64,000 bases of DNA from Pseudotabrizicola algicola (GTDB taxonomy: Bacteria; Pseudomonadota; Alphaproteobacteria; Rhodobacterales; Rhodobacteraceae), in NCBI RefSeq assembly GCF_010915705.1, contig NZ_JAAIKE010000011.1, positions 1-64,000 on the forward strand, in the 5' to 3' direction. Shown one piece after another: positions 15,919 to 22,997 of the stretch. Position 1 is the stretch's first letter. Each line of letters begins with the position of its first letter. The notes below the pieces were generated by a model, which saw nothing but the letters and a program-made list of their open reading frames with translations, did not search any database and was not told where the DNA came from. Made by a program: the position numbers and the translations under genes.

Positions 15919-17318
15919 CAGCCGATCCGATCCATGAAGGGGTCCATGTCGCCCCGGCCCCAATAGTCCTCGCGCGCGCAAATCGGACAGTGCGGTGACC
16001 GGATAGCGCCGCGCTTCCGCTCGATGCCGCGGTCCAGCCGCCGAACACGCTCCCAGGCCCAGCCCCCTTCCCCGCGATAGTCGGTCAGGCCCTGCAGCAG
16101 CTCATTGACGGCGAGCGTCGCAGTTTCGGTCGTAAAGGTCACCACGGCCGGCGCCGGATTCTGACCGCCGCGGACATAGGCCTCGCGCTTCTGTCGCTCG
16201 TATTCTTCCGGCGCTGCCCGACGCAGCGCCTCCTCGCTCGCGGCTTTGGGGTCGACAACGCCCCGGCAGGAGAGGCAGGGTGCGCCCGGCGTAAGCACAG
16301 TGACCCGCGCCGACATGTCCCGCATGTCAGCCGACGCCGGCTCGATGGCAAGTCCCATGTCGATGACCGGGATCAGATAGAAATGCGAAAAGCGATTGAG
16401 AAACAGCCGGCCTGCATGGTCATCCGTGCAGCCGAAGATCACGTCGCAGGCCTTGAGCGCATCCCGCGCGGCTTCATTCTCGATCCAGCCGCGATGGGTG
16501 TGGACACGCACGCCGAGGCCCAATTCCGTGATCTCGCGCGCGAGCACCTCGACCTTTGGCCGCATGGCGTCGGCATCCGCCCGGCGTGCGCCATGGAGGC
16601 GATTCAGATTGGAAATTTCGACGATATCGTCGTCAAACAAGGCGAGCTGACCGACGCCGAGCCGGGCCAACAGCATCGCCGTGGCGCTGCCTGTGCCTCC
16701 GCAGCCGACGATGCCTACCCGCATCGATGCTAGACGGTTGTTAACCGCTTCGCCGAACAACAGTGCTTGCCGCACCAGTGCCGCGTTCGAGGCGCCGGAC
16801 TCGCCGCCGAAATGGAGCAGCCGGGAGCCGATGCTCCGAACGATTTCGGCCGCGACCGGTTCCTTGTCATCGAACCAGGCACGCGCCATGAAATGATCGT
16901 CGCCGGCGAGCAACACGCTCGCCATAATCGCGTCAGTACCGTTACGGTTGCGCAGCAACCGGTAGAGATCGCGCTCGTTGACGTCGTCCTGCCGCGAAAA
17001 GGCCCGCATGCCGGCAGGATGGCTGTGCACGATCGCTGGCACTAGACCCCGGTAGGCCGCCTGCCGACACAGACTGACGAAGGTTGCAGTCGACCAGGTA
17101 ACATGGCGGGGGCTCGCCGAAATCTCGTCGCCCGCCGGCACCGGAACGACTTGATGAGAAACCAGCCGAAGCCGCCGGCGACGGGACCACGGGTCAATCC
17201 CGACGACGTTGCGCCCAAACATGACATAGGCCGCGGCCTCGATCCCGTCCGGACGCTGGAGCAATTCGCGCAGCGCCGTTGCATGACGCGCCTGCAGAGT
17301 CACATCAATCTGCATCAC
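15918..17318 (-). CDS. E1-like ThiF adenylyltransferase with N-terminal JAB isopeptidase domain
   Basis: This 466-aa fusion should activate and process the ubiquitin-like protein of the operon. Residues 1-165 form a JAB/JAMM peptidase with a perfect HSHPx6SxxD motif (His98, His100, Ser108, Asp111) and Glu26 as a candidate general base; such domains trim ubiquitin-like tails or remove conjugates. From about residue 199 a ThiF/E1 domain follows: VGIVGCGGTGSATA (nucleotide binding, 201-214), FDDDIVEISNLNR (228-240) and FGCTDDHAGRLFLNR. Two CxxC pairs (Cys348/351 and Cys444/447) fit the structural zinc of ThiF-type enzymes. The E1 catalytic cysteine was not identified with certainty. It overlaps the E2 stop upstream. 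Confidence 0.9.
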   Translation of the reverse strand: MMQIDVTLQARHATALRELLQRPDGIEAAAYVMFGRNVVGIDPWSRRRRLRLVSHQVVPVPAGDEISASPRHVTWSTATFVSLCRQAAYRGLVPAIVHSHPAGMRAFSRQDDVNERDLYRLLRNRNGTDAIMASVLLAGDDHFMARAWFDDKEPVAAEIVRSIGSRLLHFGGESGASNAALVRQALLFGEAVNNRLASMRVGIVGCGGTGSATAMLLARLGVGQLALFDDDIVEISNLNRLHGARRADADAMRPKVEVLAREITELGLGVRVHTHRGWIENEAARDALKACDVIFGCTDDHAGRLFLNRFSHFYLIPVIDMGLAIEPASADMRDMSARVTVLTPGAPCLSCRGVVDPKAASEEALRRAAPEEYERQKREAYVRGGQNPAPAVVTFTTETATLAVNELLQGLTDYRGEGGWAWERVRRLDRGIERKRGAIRSPHCPICAREDYWGRGDMDPFMDRIG

Positions 17319-17695
17319 GCGGCCTCCTGCAGCGCCTGTTCGACCCGCTTGAGCATGGTCCAGATGCCGTCGATGCCCGGCCGCCAGTTATTATTATGTC
17401 GGGACCAGCGCTGCCAATTTTGACTCTCAAACTGCTGGGGCTGATCCGCGCAGTTGGGATAGCGGCTGGATCGCACGAGGCTCAGCCAGGGCAGCGCGTA
17501 GAACATGTCTGGCGCCGTGTCGGGATAGCCGCACGGAAGGAGGATCAGGATATCGGCTTCGACAACCTGAAATTTCGCCGCCGGCAGGGCGAAGCCGGGA
17601 AGGATGACGCCCTTCCGGCCGCCATCGTCCACTTCCCGGAAGGCCAGCCCCCGCTCCTCAAGATAGCGCCGGTCGGCTGTCGGGAGGAAGCTCAT
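17315..17695 (-). CDS. E2/UBC-family conjugating enzyme (bacterial)
   Basis: The 126-aa protein has a diverged E2 fold. GVILPGF and the strand VVEADILILLP lead into GYPDTAPDMF (the YPxxxPD turn of E2 enzymes). Cys82 (RYPNCAD) and then WQRWSRHNNNWRPG follow, the last resembling the W-P segment after the E2 active site. Cys82 is therefore the best candidate for the catalytic cysteine that carries the ubiquitin-like protein; Cys55 is an alternative. It overlaps the upstream ubiquitin-like gene and the downstream E1-JAB gene by 4 bases each. Assignment rests on motif and operon context. Confidence 0.85.
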   Translation of the reverse strand: MSFLPTADRRYLEERGLAFREVDDGGRKGVILPGFALPAAKFQVVEADILILLPCGYPDTAPDMFYALPWLSLVRSSRYPNCADQPQQFESQNWQRWSRHNNNWRPGIDGIWTMLKRVEQALQEAA

Positions 17696-18186
17696 GCCCC
17701 ACCCTCCGTAGTCTGGCTGATGCCCGTGAAGAAGCGTTCCAGCCCCTTGCCATCGAGCCGCACCAGCTCGGTGTCGCCGATCGGCCGATCCTCGGCGCCG
17801 CGCACTTCAAGCCAGACGCCGTAGGTCTTCGGATCGACCTTTGCGATCGTCTTCAACACCCGCCCGCTGATCGCGCAGGCACCCCATTCCAGCACCTGGC
17901 CGTCCAGTTCGATCCGAAAGGACTCGGCCCCCGGAAAGATCAGGAAGCGCTCAGCCCGACCGCCGCGCAGATCGGTCGTCTCGTCCTGGCGCAGCTCTTC
18001 GAGCTCGCCGTCCCGCAGGAGCTGGAACACCAGATGTTCCTCGGGGATGCGCACGCCGGCGGCTTCGAGGATCTGCCGGCCGGTCGGAACCGGATCGTCG
18101 ATCTGTACCGGCCGGAAATTCAGCTCGGCATCGCCCACGCTAATGTGGAAGGTACCGTTGTCGTGTCCGTTCTGCTCTGCTGCCAT
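17692..18186 (-). CDS. Multiubiquitin protein: two tandem ubiquitin-like domains
   Basis: The 164-aa protein contains two beta-grasp units, about residues 11-86 (GTFHISVGDAELNFR to ERFLIFP) and 88-164 (ESFRIELDGQVLEWG to RFFTG). The C terminus is TTEGGA: a diglycine followed by one extra residue. The JAB domain encoded downstream could remove that residue to expose the glycine for activation by E1 and transfer to E2. It is the first gene of the operon, with a strong AGGAGG site and a near-consensus promoter. This layout corresponds to the multiubiquitin/6E-type (BUB-like) bacterial conjugation operons; the targets of conjugation are unknown. Confidence 0.88.
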   Translation of the reverse strand: MAAEQNGHDNGTFHISVGDAELNFRPVQIDDPVPTGRQILEAAGVRIPEEHLVFQLLRDGELEELRQDETTDLRGGRAERFLIFPGAESFRIELDGQVLEWGACAISGRVLKTIAKVDPKTYGVWLEVRGAEDRPIGDTELVRLDGKGLERFFTGISQTTEGGA

Positions 18187-18236
18187 ATTGGCCTCCTATG
18201 CCTGTTAGGCAGTGAGGCCCTTGCCATTGGCGGCCT

Positions 18237-18299
18237 CGACATGCCATGTATGTCGGGAATATAGGGGGACGTTCGCAAGACGTCAATATCAACATGTCG
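18237..18299. promoter_or_regulatory. Operator-like inverted repeats over the ubiquitin-operon promoter
   Basis: Three sites cover the promoter in the 121-base divergent region. CGACAT/ATGTCG (18237-18242 and 18250-18255) covers the likely start site. GACGT/ACGTC (18268-18284) covers the spacer and -35 box. A further ATGTCG (18294-18299) lies upstream of the -35 box. They are natural targets for the XRE protein encoded divergently at 18308. Binding is inferred. Confidence 0.5.
18258..18286 (-). promoter_or_regulatory. Sigma-70 promoter of the ubiquitin-like operon
   Basis: On the minus strand TTGACG (18281-18286) and TATATT (18258-18263) are exactly 17 bases apart. Transcription should start near 18250 and reach the multiubiquitin ATG at 18186. 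Confidence 0.7.
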
Positions 18300-18307
18300 A
18301 AAACGCC

Positions 18308-18670
18308 ATGACCATTGAACACGAGAAGCCATCGGATATCTTCAGGGAACGACTGCGCGCTGCGCGAGAGAGCCTGCGCCAGATGAGCCAAGCCGCCCTC
18401 GCCAAGGACAGCGGCCTGCCGCCCAGCTCCATCGCACATTTCGAGGCCGGTACCCGCAAGCCGTCATTCGATAGCCTCCGCAAACTGGCCAACGCACTCT
18501 CCGTGACCACAGATTTCCTGCTTGGGCGCACAGACAATCCCGAGGGCGCGGCCGAGGCCGATCCGCTTTACCGCGACATGCAGAAGCTCAACGACGAGAA
18601 TCGACGGCAGGCCGCCGACTTCATGCGCTTCCTAGCCGAGAAGCATGACAGGGAAGCCGGGAAGAAATGA
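18308..18670 (+). CDS. XRE-family HTH repressor divergent from the ubiquitin-like operon
   Basis: The 120-aa protein is a compact XRE/Cro regulator. The HTH spans about residues 10-68 (FRERLRAARESLRQMSQAAL, GLPPSSIAHFEAGTRKPSF, LRKLANALSVTTDFLLGR), followed by a short helical tail (NDENRRQAADFMRFLAEK) that may mediate dimerisation or peptidase contact. It starts 122 bases from the multiubiquitin gene and overlaps the following ImmA gene by 4 bases. The arrangement resembles CapH/CapP in CBASS operons, where an XRE repressor is cleaved by a partner peptidase on DNA damage. A repressor role here is inference. Confidence 0.85.
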   Translation: MTIEHEKPSDIFRERLRAARESLRQMSQAALAKDSGLPPSSIAHFEAGTRKPSFDSLRKLANALSVTTDFLLGRTDNPEGAAEADPLYRDMQKLNDENRRQAADFMRFLAEKHDREAGKK

Positions 18671-19566
18671 CCGGCAACCCCGATCTGAAACAAAAGCAGC
18701 TTATGCGCCGAGCCGAACTCGTGCTCCAGGAACACGGACTGTTGACGCTTCCGGTCGATCTGGACGCTTTGGCTCAGGCTGTCGGCATCCATCTGCGTGA
18801 AATGGACCGCAGGGCCGAGGGTGTCTCGGGCATGCTGATGCGCTACGGCGATCAGTTCGGCATCATGTACGCCACCCACACCGACAACGAGGGCTTCGAG
18901 CGGTTCAGCATCGGCCATGAATTCGGGCACTATTTTGTCGATGGGCATCTCGACCATATCCCCTTCGACCGCGGAGTGCATCGTTCAAGGGCCGGGTTCG
19001 TCTCGGAGGAACCCTACGAACGGGAGGCAGACTATTTTTCGGCAGGCCTTCTGATGCCGACCTCGCTAATTCGCCCGATCTTGAGACGGGCGCGAGAAGG
19101 GTTGCCGAGTGTGGAGGCAATCCGCAGCGAGGCAAAAGCCTCGCTCACGGCATCTGCCATCCGGTACATTAACGAGACCGACGATGCCGCCGCCATCGTC
19201 GTCAGCCGTCAGGGCCGGGTTGACTACTGCTTCAAATCCGAGGCCTTGAAGCAGCTGAAGGGCCAGAACTGGCTCCGCAAGGGCGCAGCTCTGCCGACGG
19301 GCACGCTCACCGCATCGGTCGCCGCACGGCCAGCCGCCGAACGGCAAGGCCGCCGCGAAGAAATCGAGACCGATATTCTCGACTGGTTCGGTGGGGATCG
19401 CACCGTGCGCACGGTCGAACAAGTCGTCGATCTCGGCCGCTACGACCGCGTGTTGACCGTTCTTTCCTGTGCGCAGATCGTCGACGACACCTACGAGGAT
19501 GCCGACGAATTTGAAGAGTCCGACGAAGGCATGGAGGCGCGCTGGACGCCACGCTTTCGTCGATGA
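18667..19566 (+). CDS. ImmA/IrrE (CapP-like) metallopeptidase
   Basis: The 299-aa protein has the zinc motif IGHEFGHYFVDGH (His84, Glu85, His88) and EREADYFSAGLLMP, with Glu120 as third ligand. Peptidases of this family pair with XRE repressors and cleave them after activation, in CapP by single-stranded DNA. It is coupled by a 4-base overlap to the XRE gene before it and to the cysteine-rich gene after it. The C-terminal half (ASAIRYINETDDAAAIVVSR, then a strand-rich part) may be the signal-binding region. Its likely role is to switch on the ubiquitin-like operon. Confidence 0.87.
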   Translation: MTGNPDLKQKQLMRRAELVLQEHGLLTLPVDLDALAQAVGIHLREMDRRAEGVSGMLMRYGDQFGIMYATHTDNEGFERFSIGHEFGHYFVDGHLDHIPFDRGVHRSRAGFVSEEPYEREADYFSAGLLMPTSLIRPILRRAREGLPSVEAIRSEAKASLTASAIRYINETDDAAAIVVSRQGRVDYCFKSEALKQLKGQNWLRKGAALPTGTLTASVAARPAAERQGRREEIETDILDWFGGDRTVRTVEQVVDLGRYDRVLTVLSCAQIVDDTYEDADEFEESDEGMEARWTPRFRR

Positions 19567-20120
19567 CCGAACTTGACGAGGCTCCTGGCGTCGGCGGCTT
19601 TGGCAAATGGTCAATGCATGGCGTTCCCCACAAAGGCTGGACCTGTGTCGGTGTCGAAGACCTTGGCGCCCCTGCGGCCGTTTGCGAGATGTGCGAGCGG
19701 CAGGACATTCGATATGTCCATGCCATGCAGCACCCGGACTTTCCCGAAATTCTGCACTGCGGCTGCATATGCGCCGGCCATATGGAACAGGATGTCGAAC
19801 GCGCTCGGCGGCGCGAAGCGTTGATGAAGAATGCGGCCCGGCGGCGTGCTGGTTGGCCTGACCGCAAGGCATGGCGCCGGTCGCGACAGGGCAATTTGGT
19901 TATCAGTGAACGTGGTTTTCACGTCACCATCTTCGAGCGTGACGGTAGATGGCATGGTCTTATTCAAAGGCCAAGCACTGGATACAAGCGGTTCTCCAAG
20001 CGGACCTATGTAAGCGAACGCGGGGCGCAACTAGCTTCGTTTGACGCAATCCTTTTTCTAGAAGAGTCCACTAACGTTGCATGGACTATGTCCATCAGGC
20101 GCTCGCCTGTCCAGGACTGA
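19563..20120 (+). CDS. Cysteine-rich zinc-ribbon-like protein in the XRE-ImmA operon
   Basis: The 185-aa protein has GWTCVGVEDLG, then AVCEMCERQDIRYVHAM and HCGCICAGHMEQDVE. The cysteine/histidine cluster (CxxC followed about 26 residues later by HCGCxCAGHM) could bind zinc. The C-terminal part (HVTIFERDGRWHGLIQRPST) looks like a small beta domain. Similar uncharacterised proteins occur on mobile elements; I cannot assign a function. Its start overlaps the ImmA stop, so it belongs to the same transcript and may take part in the same response. Confidence 0.6.
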   Translation: MTELDEAPGVGGFGKWSMHGVPHKGWTCVGVEDLGAPAAVCEMCERQDIRYVHAMQHPDFPEILHCGCICAGHMEQDVERARRREALMKNAARRRAGWPDRKAWRRSRQGNLVISERGFHVTIFERDGRWHGLIQRPSTGYKRFSKRTYVSERGAQLASFDAILFLEESTNVAWTMSIRRSPVQD

Positions 20121-20261
20121 GCAATTGGCAAGAGTGTCGGGACTGAGCAGATCTCGTACCCCACTGAAGGGCAACGTATTCAGTTGCAAGGTGTCCACTC
20201 GGTCGAGGACGTAGACGTCATCTTTCACGCCCGGCGCGTCTTTTATATTACATAATCAAAA

Positions 20262-21323
20262 TTATCGGAGTGAGTACCAGGCCCCCCTCCCGGCACCGTT
20301 CAGGCTGAGGTGGCCATCCGCGACAAGTGTGCGGAAGTGCTGCTTCAGCGTGTTGCGATTCTGGCCGGTCAGGCGCTCGGCGTCGCCGATTGTTAGGCGA
20401 CCATGATCGCGCACGAGGTCGAGAAGTTTCGCAGAAACTTCCGGAAGGCTGCCCATCAGCAGCCGCTCACGCTCAACTTTCGAGCGCAATCGAAGCATTT
20501 GGCGCTGCAGTGCGGACAAGAAGAAGCCGAGCCAGGGTCCCCAGTCCGGAGTGTCGGACCTGATCGTCCCCTGGGTCTGCCGCAGTGCCAGGTAATAGGC
20601 CTCTTTGCTTTGCTCGATCACGCTTTCGAGGGATGAGTATGGGACATAGGCATAGCCTGAGCGCAAAAGCAGCAAGGTGGTCAGGATCCGGCTGAGACGC
20701 CCGTTGCCGTCCTGGAACGGATGGATTTCGAGAAAGACCACGACGAAGATTCCGATCAGTAGCAGCGGATGCAGATCATGGTCCTGGGTGGCGGCGTTGT
20801 ACCAGTCGATCAGTTCAGCAATGCGGCCCGGCGTGTCAAAGGGGCTGGCGGTCTCAAACACCACGCCAAGCTGCTGCCCTGCCTCGTCGAAAGCTGCGAT
20901 CGAGTTTGGCGCGGTCTTCCAGGCCCCCCTGTGTCGCTGGTCTTTGCTGCTGTACCGCAGGAGGTCCCGGTGCAACTGGCGGATATGGTTCTCGGTCACA
21001 TCGATGTCGCGCCACGAAGCGAAGACTGTGTCCATGACCTGAGCGTAGCCAGCGACCTCCTCTTCGTCCCGGGTCGAGAAGGTCTGGATGTCGAGATTGG
21101 AGAGCAGACGCTGAACCTCCTGATCGGAGAGCCGGCTTCCCTCGATGCGTGTCGAAGAGCCGATGCTCTCGATGGTGGCGACACGGCGTAAGGCGGACAG
21201 ACGCTCGGGGGCGAGACTTCCGAGTGCGCGCCATGCGCCTTTGAACTCGTCGATCTCGGCGATGATCGAGAGAAAGGTCGGAGTGATGCGGAGCGTATGG
21301 GTCTGGATCATATCCAATCTCAT
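20262..21323 (-). CDS. Fic-family protein (AMPylator-like)
   Basis: The protein (about 353 aa) carries the full Fic motif HPFQDGNGRLSR, whose His starts transfer of a nucleotide monophosphate, usually AMP, to a target hydroxyl. Near the N terminus SSTRIEG fits the class II inhibitory helix motif (S/T)xxxE(G/N), so the enzyme is probably auto-inhibited. A Fic_N region precedes the core, and a C-terminal winged-helix-like segment (LTIGDAERLTGQNRNTLKQH) suggests DNA binding and autoregulation. The start is uncertain: ATG 21323 is used, ATG 21311 is also possible, and both sit in an array of ACCCAAT repeats. Confidence 0.9.
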   Translation of the reverse strand: MRLDMIQTHTLRITPTFLSIIAEIDEFKGAWRALGSLAPERLSALRRVATIESIGSSTRIEGSRLSDQEVQRLLSNLDIQTFSTRDEEEVAGYAQVMDTVFASWRDIDVTENHIRQLHRDLLRYSSKDQRHRGAWKTAPNSIAAFDEAGQQLGVVFETASPFDTPGRIAELIDWYNAATQDHDLHPLLLIGIFVVVFLEIHPFQDGNGRLSRILTTLLLLRSGYAYVPYSSLESVIEQSKEAYYLALRQTQGTIRSDTPDWGPWLGFFLSALQRQMLRLRSKVERERLLMGSLPEVSAKLLDLVRDHGRLTIGDAERLTGQNRNTLKQHFRTLVADGHLSLNGAGRGAWYSLR

Positions 21324-21376
21324 ACCCAATAACACCCATTTTCTGCAACCCAATTCGGAACCCAATTACACCCATT
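21312..21376. repeat. Array of ACCCA(A/T)T repeats at the fic start
   Basis: ACCCAAT occurs at 21324, 21348 and 21360, and ACCCATT at 21334 and 21370. ATCCAAT lies at 21312. Two 17-base blocks (21324-21340 and 21360-21376) differ at one position and start 36 bases apart. Spacings of 10, 12 and 24 bases suggest a phased protein-binding array, probably the operator of fic. Confidence 0.55.
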
Positions 21377-21461
21377 AGCAGTCGGACCAACGGTCACGCA
21401 TAGGATCTGGACAGCTGTGACGACAAGGTCGCGGTCGGCCAGTGGGTTCGACTCGAACGTA

Positions 21462-21773
21462 TCAGGCCATGTCTCCGTTGCCGAATCCGGCAACGCGGGC
21501 AAGATGAGCTCGAGCTCTTCTTGTTAGGGACTCTCCCCTGCCGATGGGTTCCCAGGCATCAAAGGGAAGAGCGAGGCGCCGCTGCATCTCGCCTTCGACA
21601 TGCTCATGCCTGAAGTTGAAGGCGGTACCGGTCGGGCTATCACGCTCTTCGTGTTTCATCATCACGACCCCGGCCGGAAGTTCACAGGAAGACCCTAGCC
21701 GTTCATTGTCATCGTTCCAACAGTGGACCACACAACCAACGGTCCGAAGGTCTCGGATGAACGATAGACACAA
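21462..21773 (-). CDS. Doubtful 103-aa hypothetical protein or gene remnant
   Basis: This frame reads like protein in its centre (GSSCELPAGVVMMKHEERD, FRHEHVEGEMQRRLALPF) but begins with TTG, has no ribosome-binding site and matches no family I know. It may be a remnant of a longer gene. The flanking stretches 21377-21461 and 21774-21937 hold nothing recognisable. Confidence 0.3.
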   Translation of the reverse strand: MCLSFIRDLRTVGCVVHCWNDDNERLGSSCELPAGVVMMKHEERDSPTGTAFNFRHEHVEGEMQRRLALPFDAWEPIGRGESLTRRARAHLARVAGFGNGDMA

Positions 21774-21937
21774 AATCTATAGCTCACGAGGGACGACCGG
21801 CAACAACCCTGGTCGGACGTGTTGTGCAGCGCCGACGGCTATTGCACTTCTTCGCCGATCACAGCGCCGCGCGTTGCCCTTTCGTTTCGCTTCTGGTCCA
21901 GTCGTGCGGTACGAAGTTGAGCTGAGGCAGCACCAAG

Positions 21938-22300
21938 ATGAAGACTCCACATGGCGATTTGGACCGTTGGCCGGACCCGGCAAGTTCGAACGCTCGTCGC
22001 AGCGTCTTCGCGCAGGACCTTGTCGTCGAAGGCGATGCCACCTCCAGTGGACCGATCGAGGTCCAAGGCAATGTCGTTGGCTCACTGCGGGCGCCGGAGA
22101 TCACCGTGGCTGGTTCAGGTCGTGTTGAAGGTTCCGTCGTCGCCCACGACCTCGTCGTGCTTGGGGCGGTTTCTGGAATGATCTCGGCGCGAAACGTTCA
22201 GCTCGCGTCGAGTGCAGTCGTGCAGGCAGATGTCACCCATGAGCAGATCGCCATCGAGGCAGGAGCCGAGCTGGAAGGCAGGCTTCAGCGCAAGGTCTGA
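21938..22300 (+). CDS. Bactofilin-family cytoskeletal protein
   Basis: The 120-aa protein is a bactofilin: a short disordered N terminus followed by a right-handed beta-helix with the family periodicity (AQDLVVEGDATSSGPIEVQG, GSLRAPEITVAGSGRVEG, SVVAHDLVVLGAVSGMISA, RNVQLASSAVVQADVTHEQI). Bactofilins polymerise without nucleotide and act as scaffolds at the membrane for cell-wall enzymes or for DNA-segregation proteins. On a plasmid its role is unclear. It is small and lacks a partner peptidase gene nearby. Confidence 0.85.
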   Translation: MKTPHGDLDRWPDPASSNARRSVFAQDLVVEGDATSSGPIEVQGNVVGSLRAPEITVAGSGRVEGSVVAHDLVVLGAVSGMISARNVQLASSAVVQADVTHEQIAIEAGAELEGRLQRKV

Positions 22301-22306
22301 CAGATC

Positions 22307-22621
22307 TCACACCGCAAGGTCTGGCGGCAGCATTTGGCCGGCAGGCAAGTAGCCCCGCCGCATCTTCTCACGGAGCGTCAGAGTCGCGGATATCTCAGCA
22401 TCTTCCACGGTGGTGCAGGTCTCGAAACTCGTCCGCCCGTGCGTTCCGATCCGGCCCCAGGTTCGCAAGACGCTGACGTCTCCGAACAGCGTCGCCGCGA
22501 CATCGATGCAGTAGAACCGCGCCATGTTGGCCTGAGGGTCGATGCGGTGCAGATGTGCCAGAGCCAAGGCGGTCCTCCCCTGCACAGACTCCGCCTTGTT
22601 ACTCTCCAAGTCCAATTGCAT
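22307..22621 (-). CDS. WGR domain protein
   Basis: The 104-aa protein is essentially one WGR domain: HLHRIDPQANMARFYCIDVA, RTWGRIGTHGRTSFET and an alpha-helix SATLTLREKMRRGYL. The WGR fold contacts nucleic acid in PARP-like proteins; stand-alone copies are frequent on alphaproteobacterial plasmids and remain uncharacterised. The start at 22621 is kept because the conserved LHRIDP-NMARFY segment would be lost from the internal ATG at 22525. A 10-base inverted repeat lies immediately upstream. Confidence 0.85.
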   Translation of the reverse strand: MQLDLESNKAESVQGRTALALAHLHRIDPQANMARFYCIDVAATLFGDVSVLRTWGRIGTHGRTSFETCTTVEDAEISATLTLREKMRRGYLPAGQMLPPDLAV

Positions 22622-22653
22622 TTATGAATCGATCCATGCGCTCCGATTCATAA
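22622..22653. promoter_or_regulatory. Perfect inverted repeat before the WGR gene
   Basis: TTATGAATCG (22622-22631) and CGATTCATAA (22644-22653) are perfect 10-base arms 22 bases apart start to start, about two helical turns. There is no T-run, so an operator is more likely than a terminator. Confidence 0.5.
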
Positions 22654-22663
22654 AGCTGACGGG

Positions 22664-22873
22664 TCATCGTGACGGATCGCCCGGTGTTTCCTCGACAACC
22701 TCGACCCAGAGGACGCCACGCAGGGTTTCTTCCGGGACCAGCCACACGGTCCTGAAACGGCCATTCACGGTGCGATGCCGTTCTGCGACGAGTTCCCGGT
22801 CTCCGCGGTCGATCCGCCACAGGCGACGATCGATGGTCGGGCTTTTGGAGCTGCTTCTAGCGACCTCTTCCAT
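22664..22873 (-). CDS. Small basic protein of unknown function
   Basis: The 69-aa product (MEEVARSSSKSPTIDRRLWR...) ends in a beta-rich segment (NGRFRTVWLVPEETLRGVLW). An ideal AGGAGG site lies 5 bases before the ATG, which is the main support for the gene. It precedes the WGR gene on the same strand with a 42-base spacer holding the inverted repeat. No family was recognised. Confidence 0.5.
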   Translation of the reverse strand: MEEVARSSSKSPTIDRRLWRIDRGDRELVAERHRTVNGRFRTVWLVPEETLRGVLWVEVVEETPGDPSR

Positions 22874-22997
22874 ACCGGCCTCCTGTCATCCGCTGACGGC
22901 TAGTGGTCATGGACAGGGGCGCCGTCAGAACATATCTAACGACATCAGAAGTGGTGCTTTGCTGTCGCCACGCGAACCACGAAAGGCTTTCCTGTCG

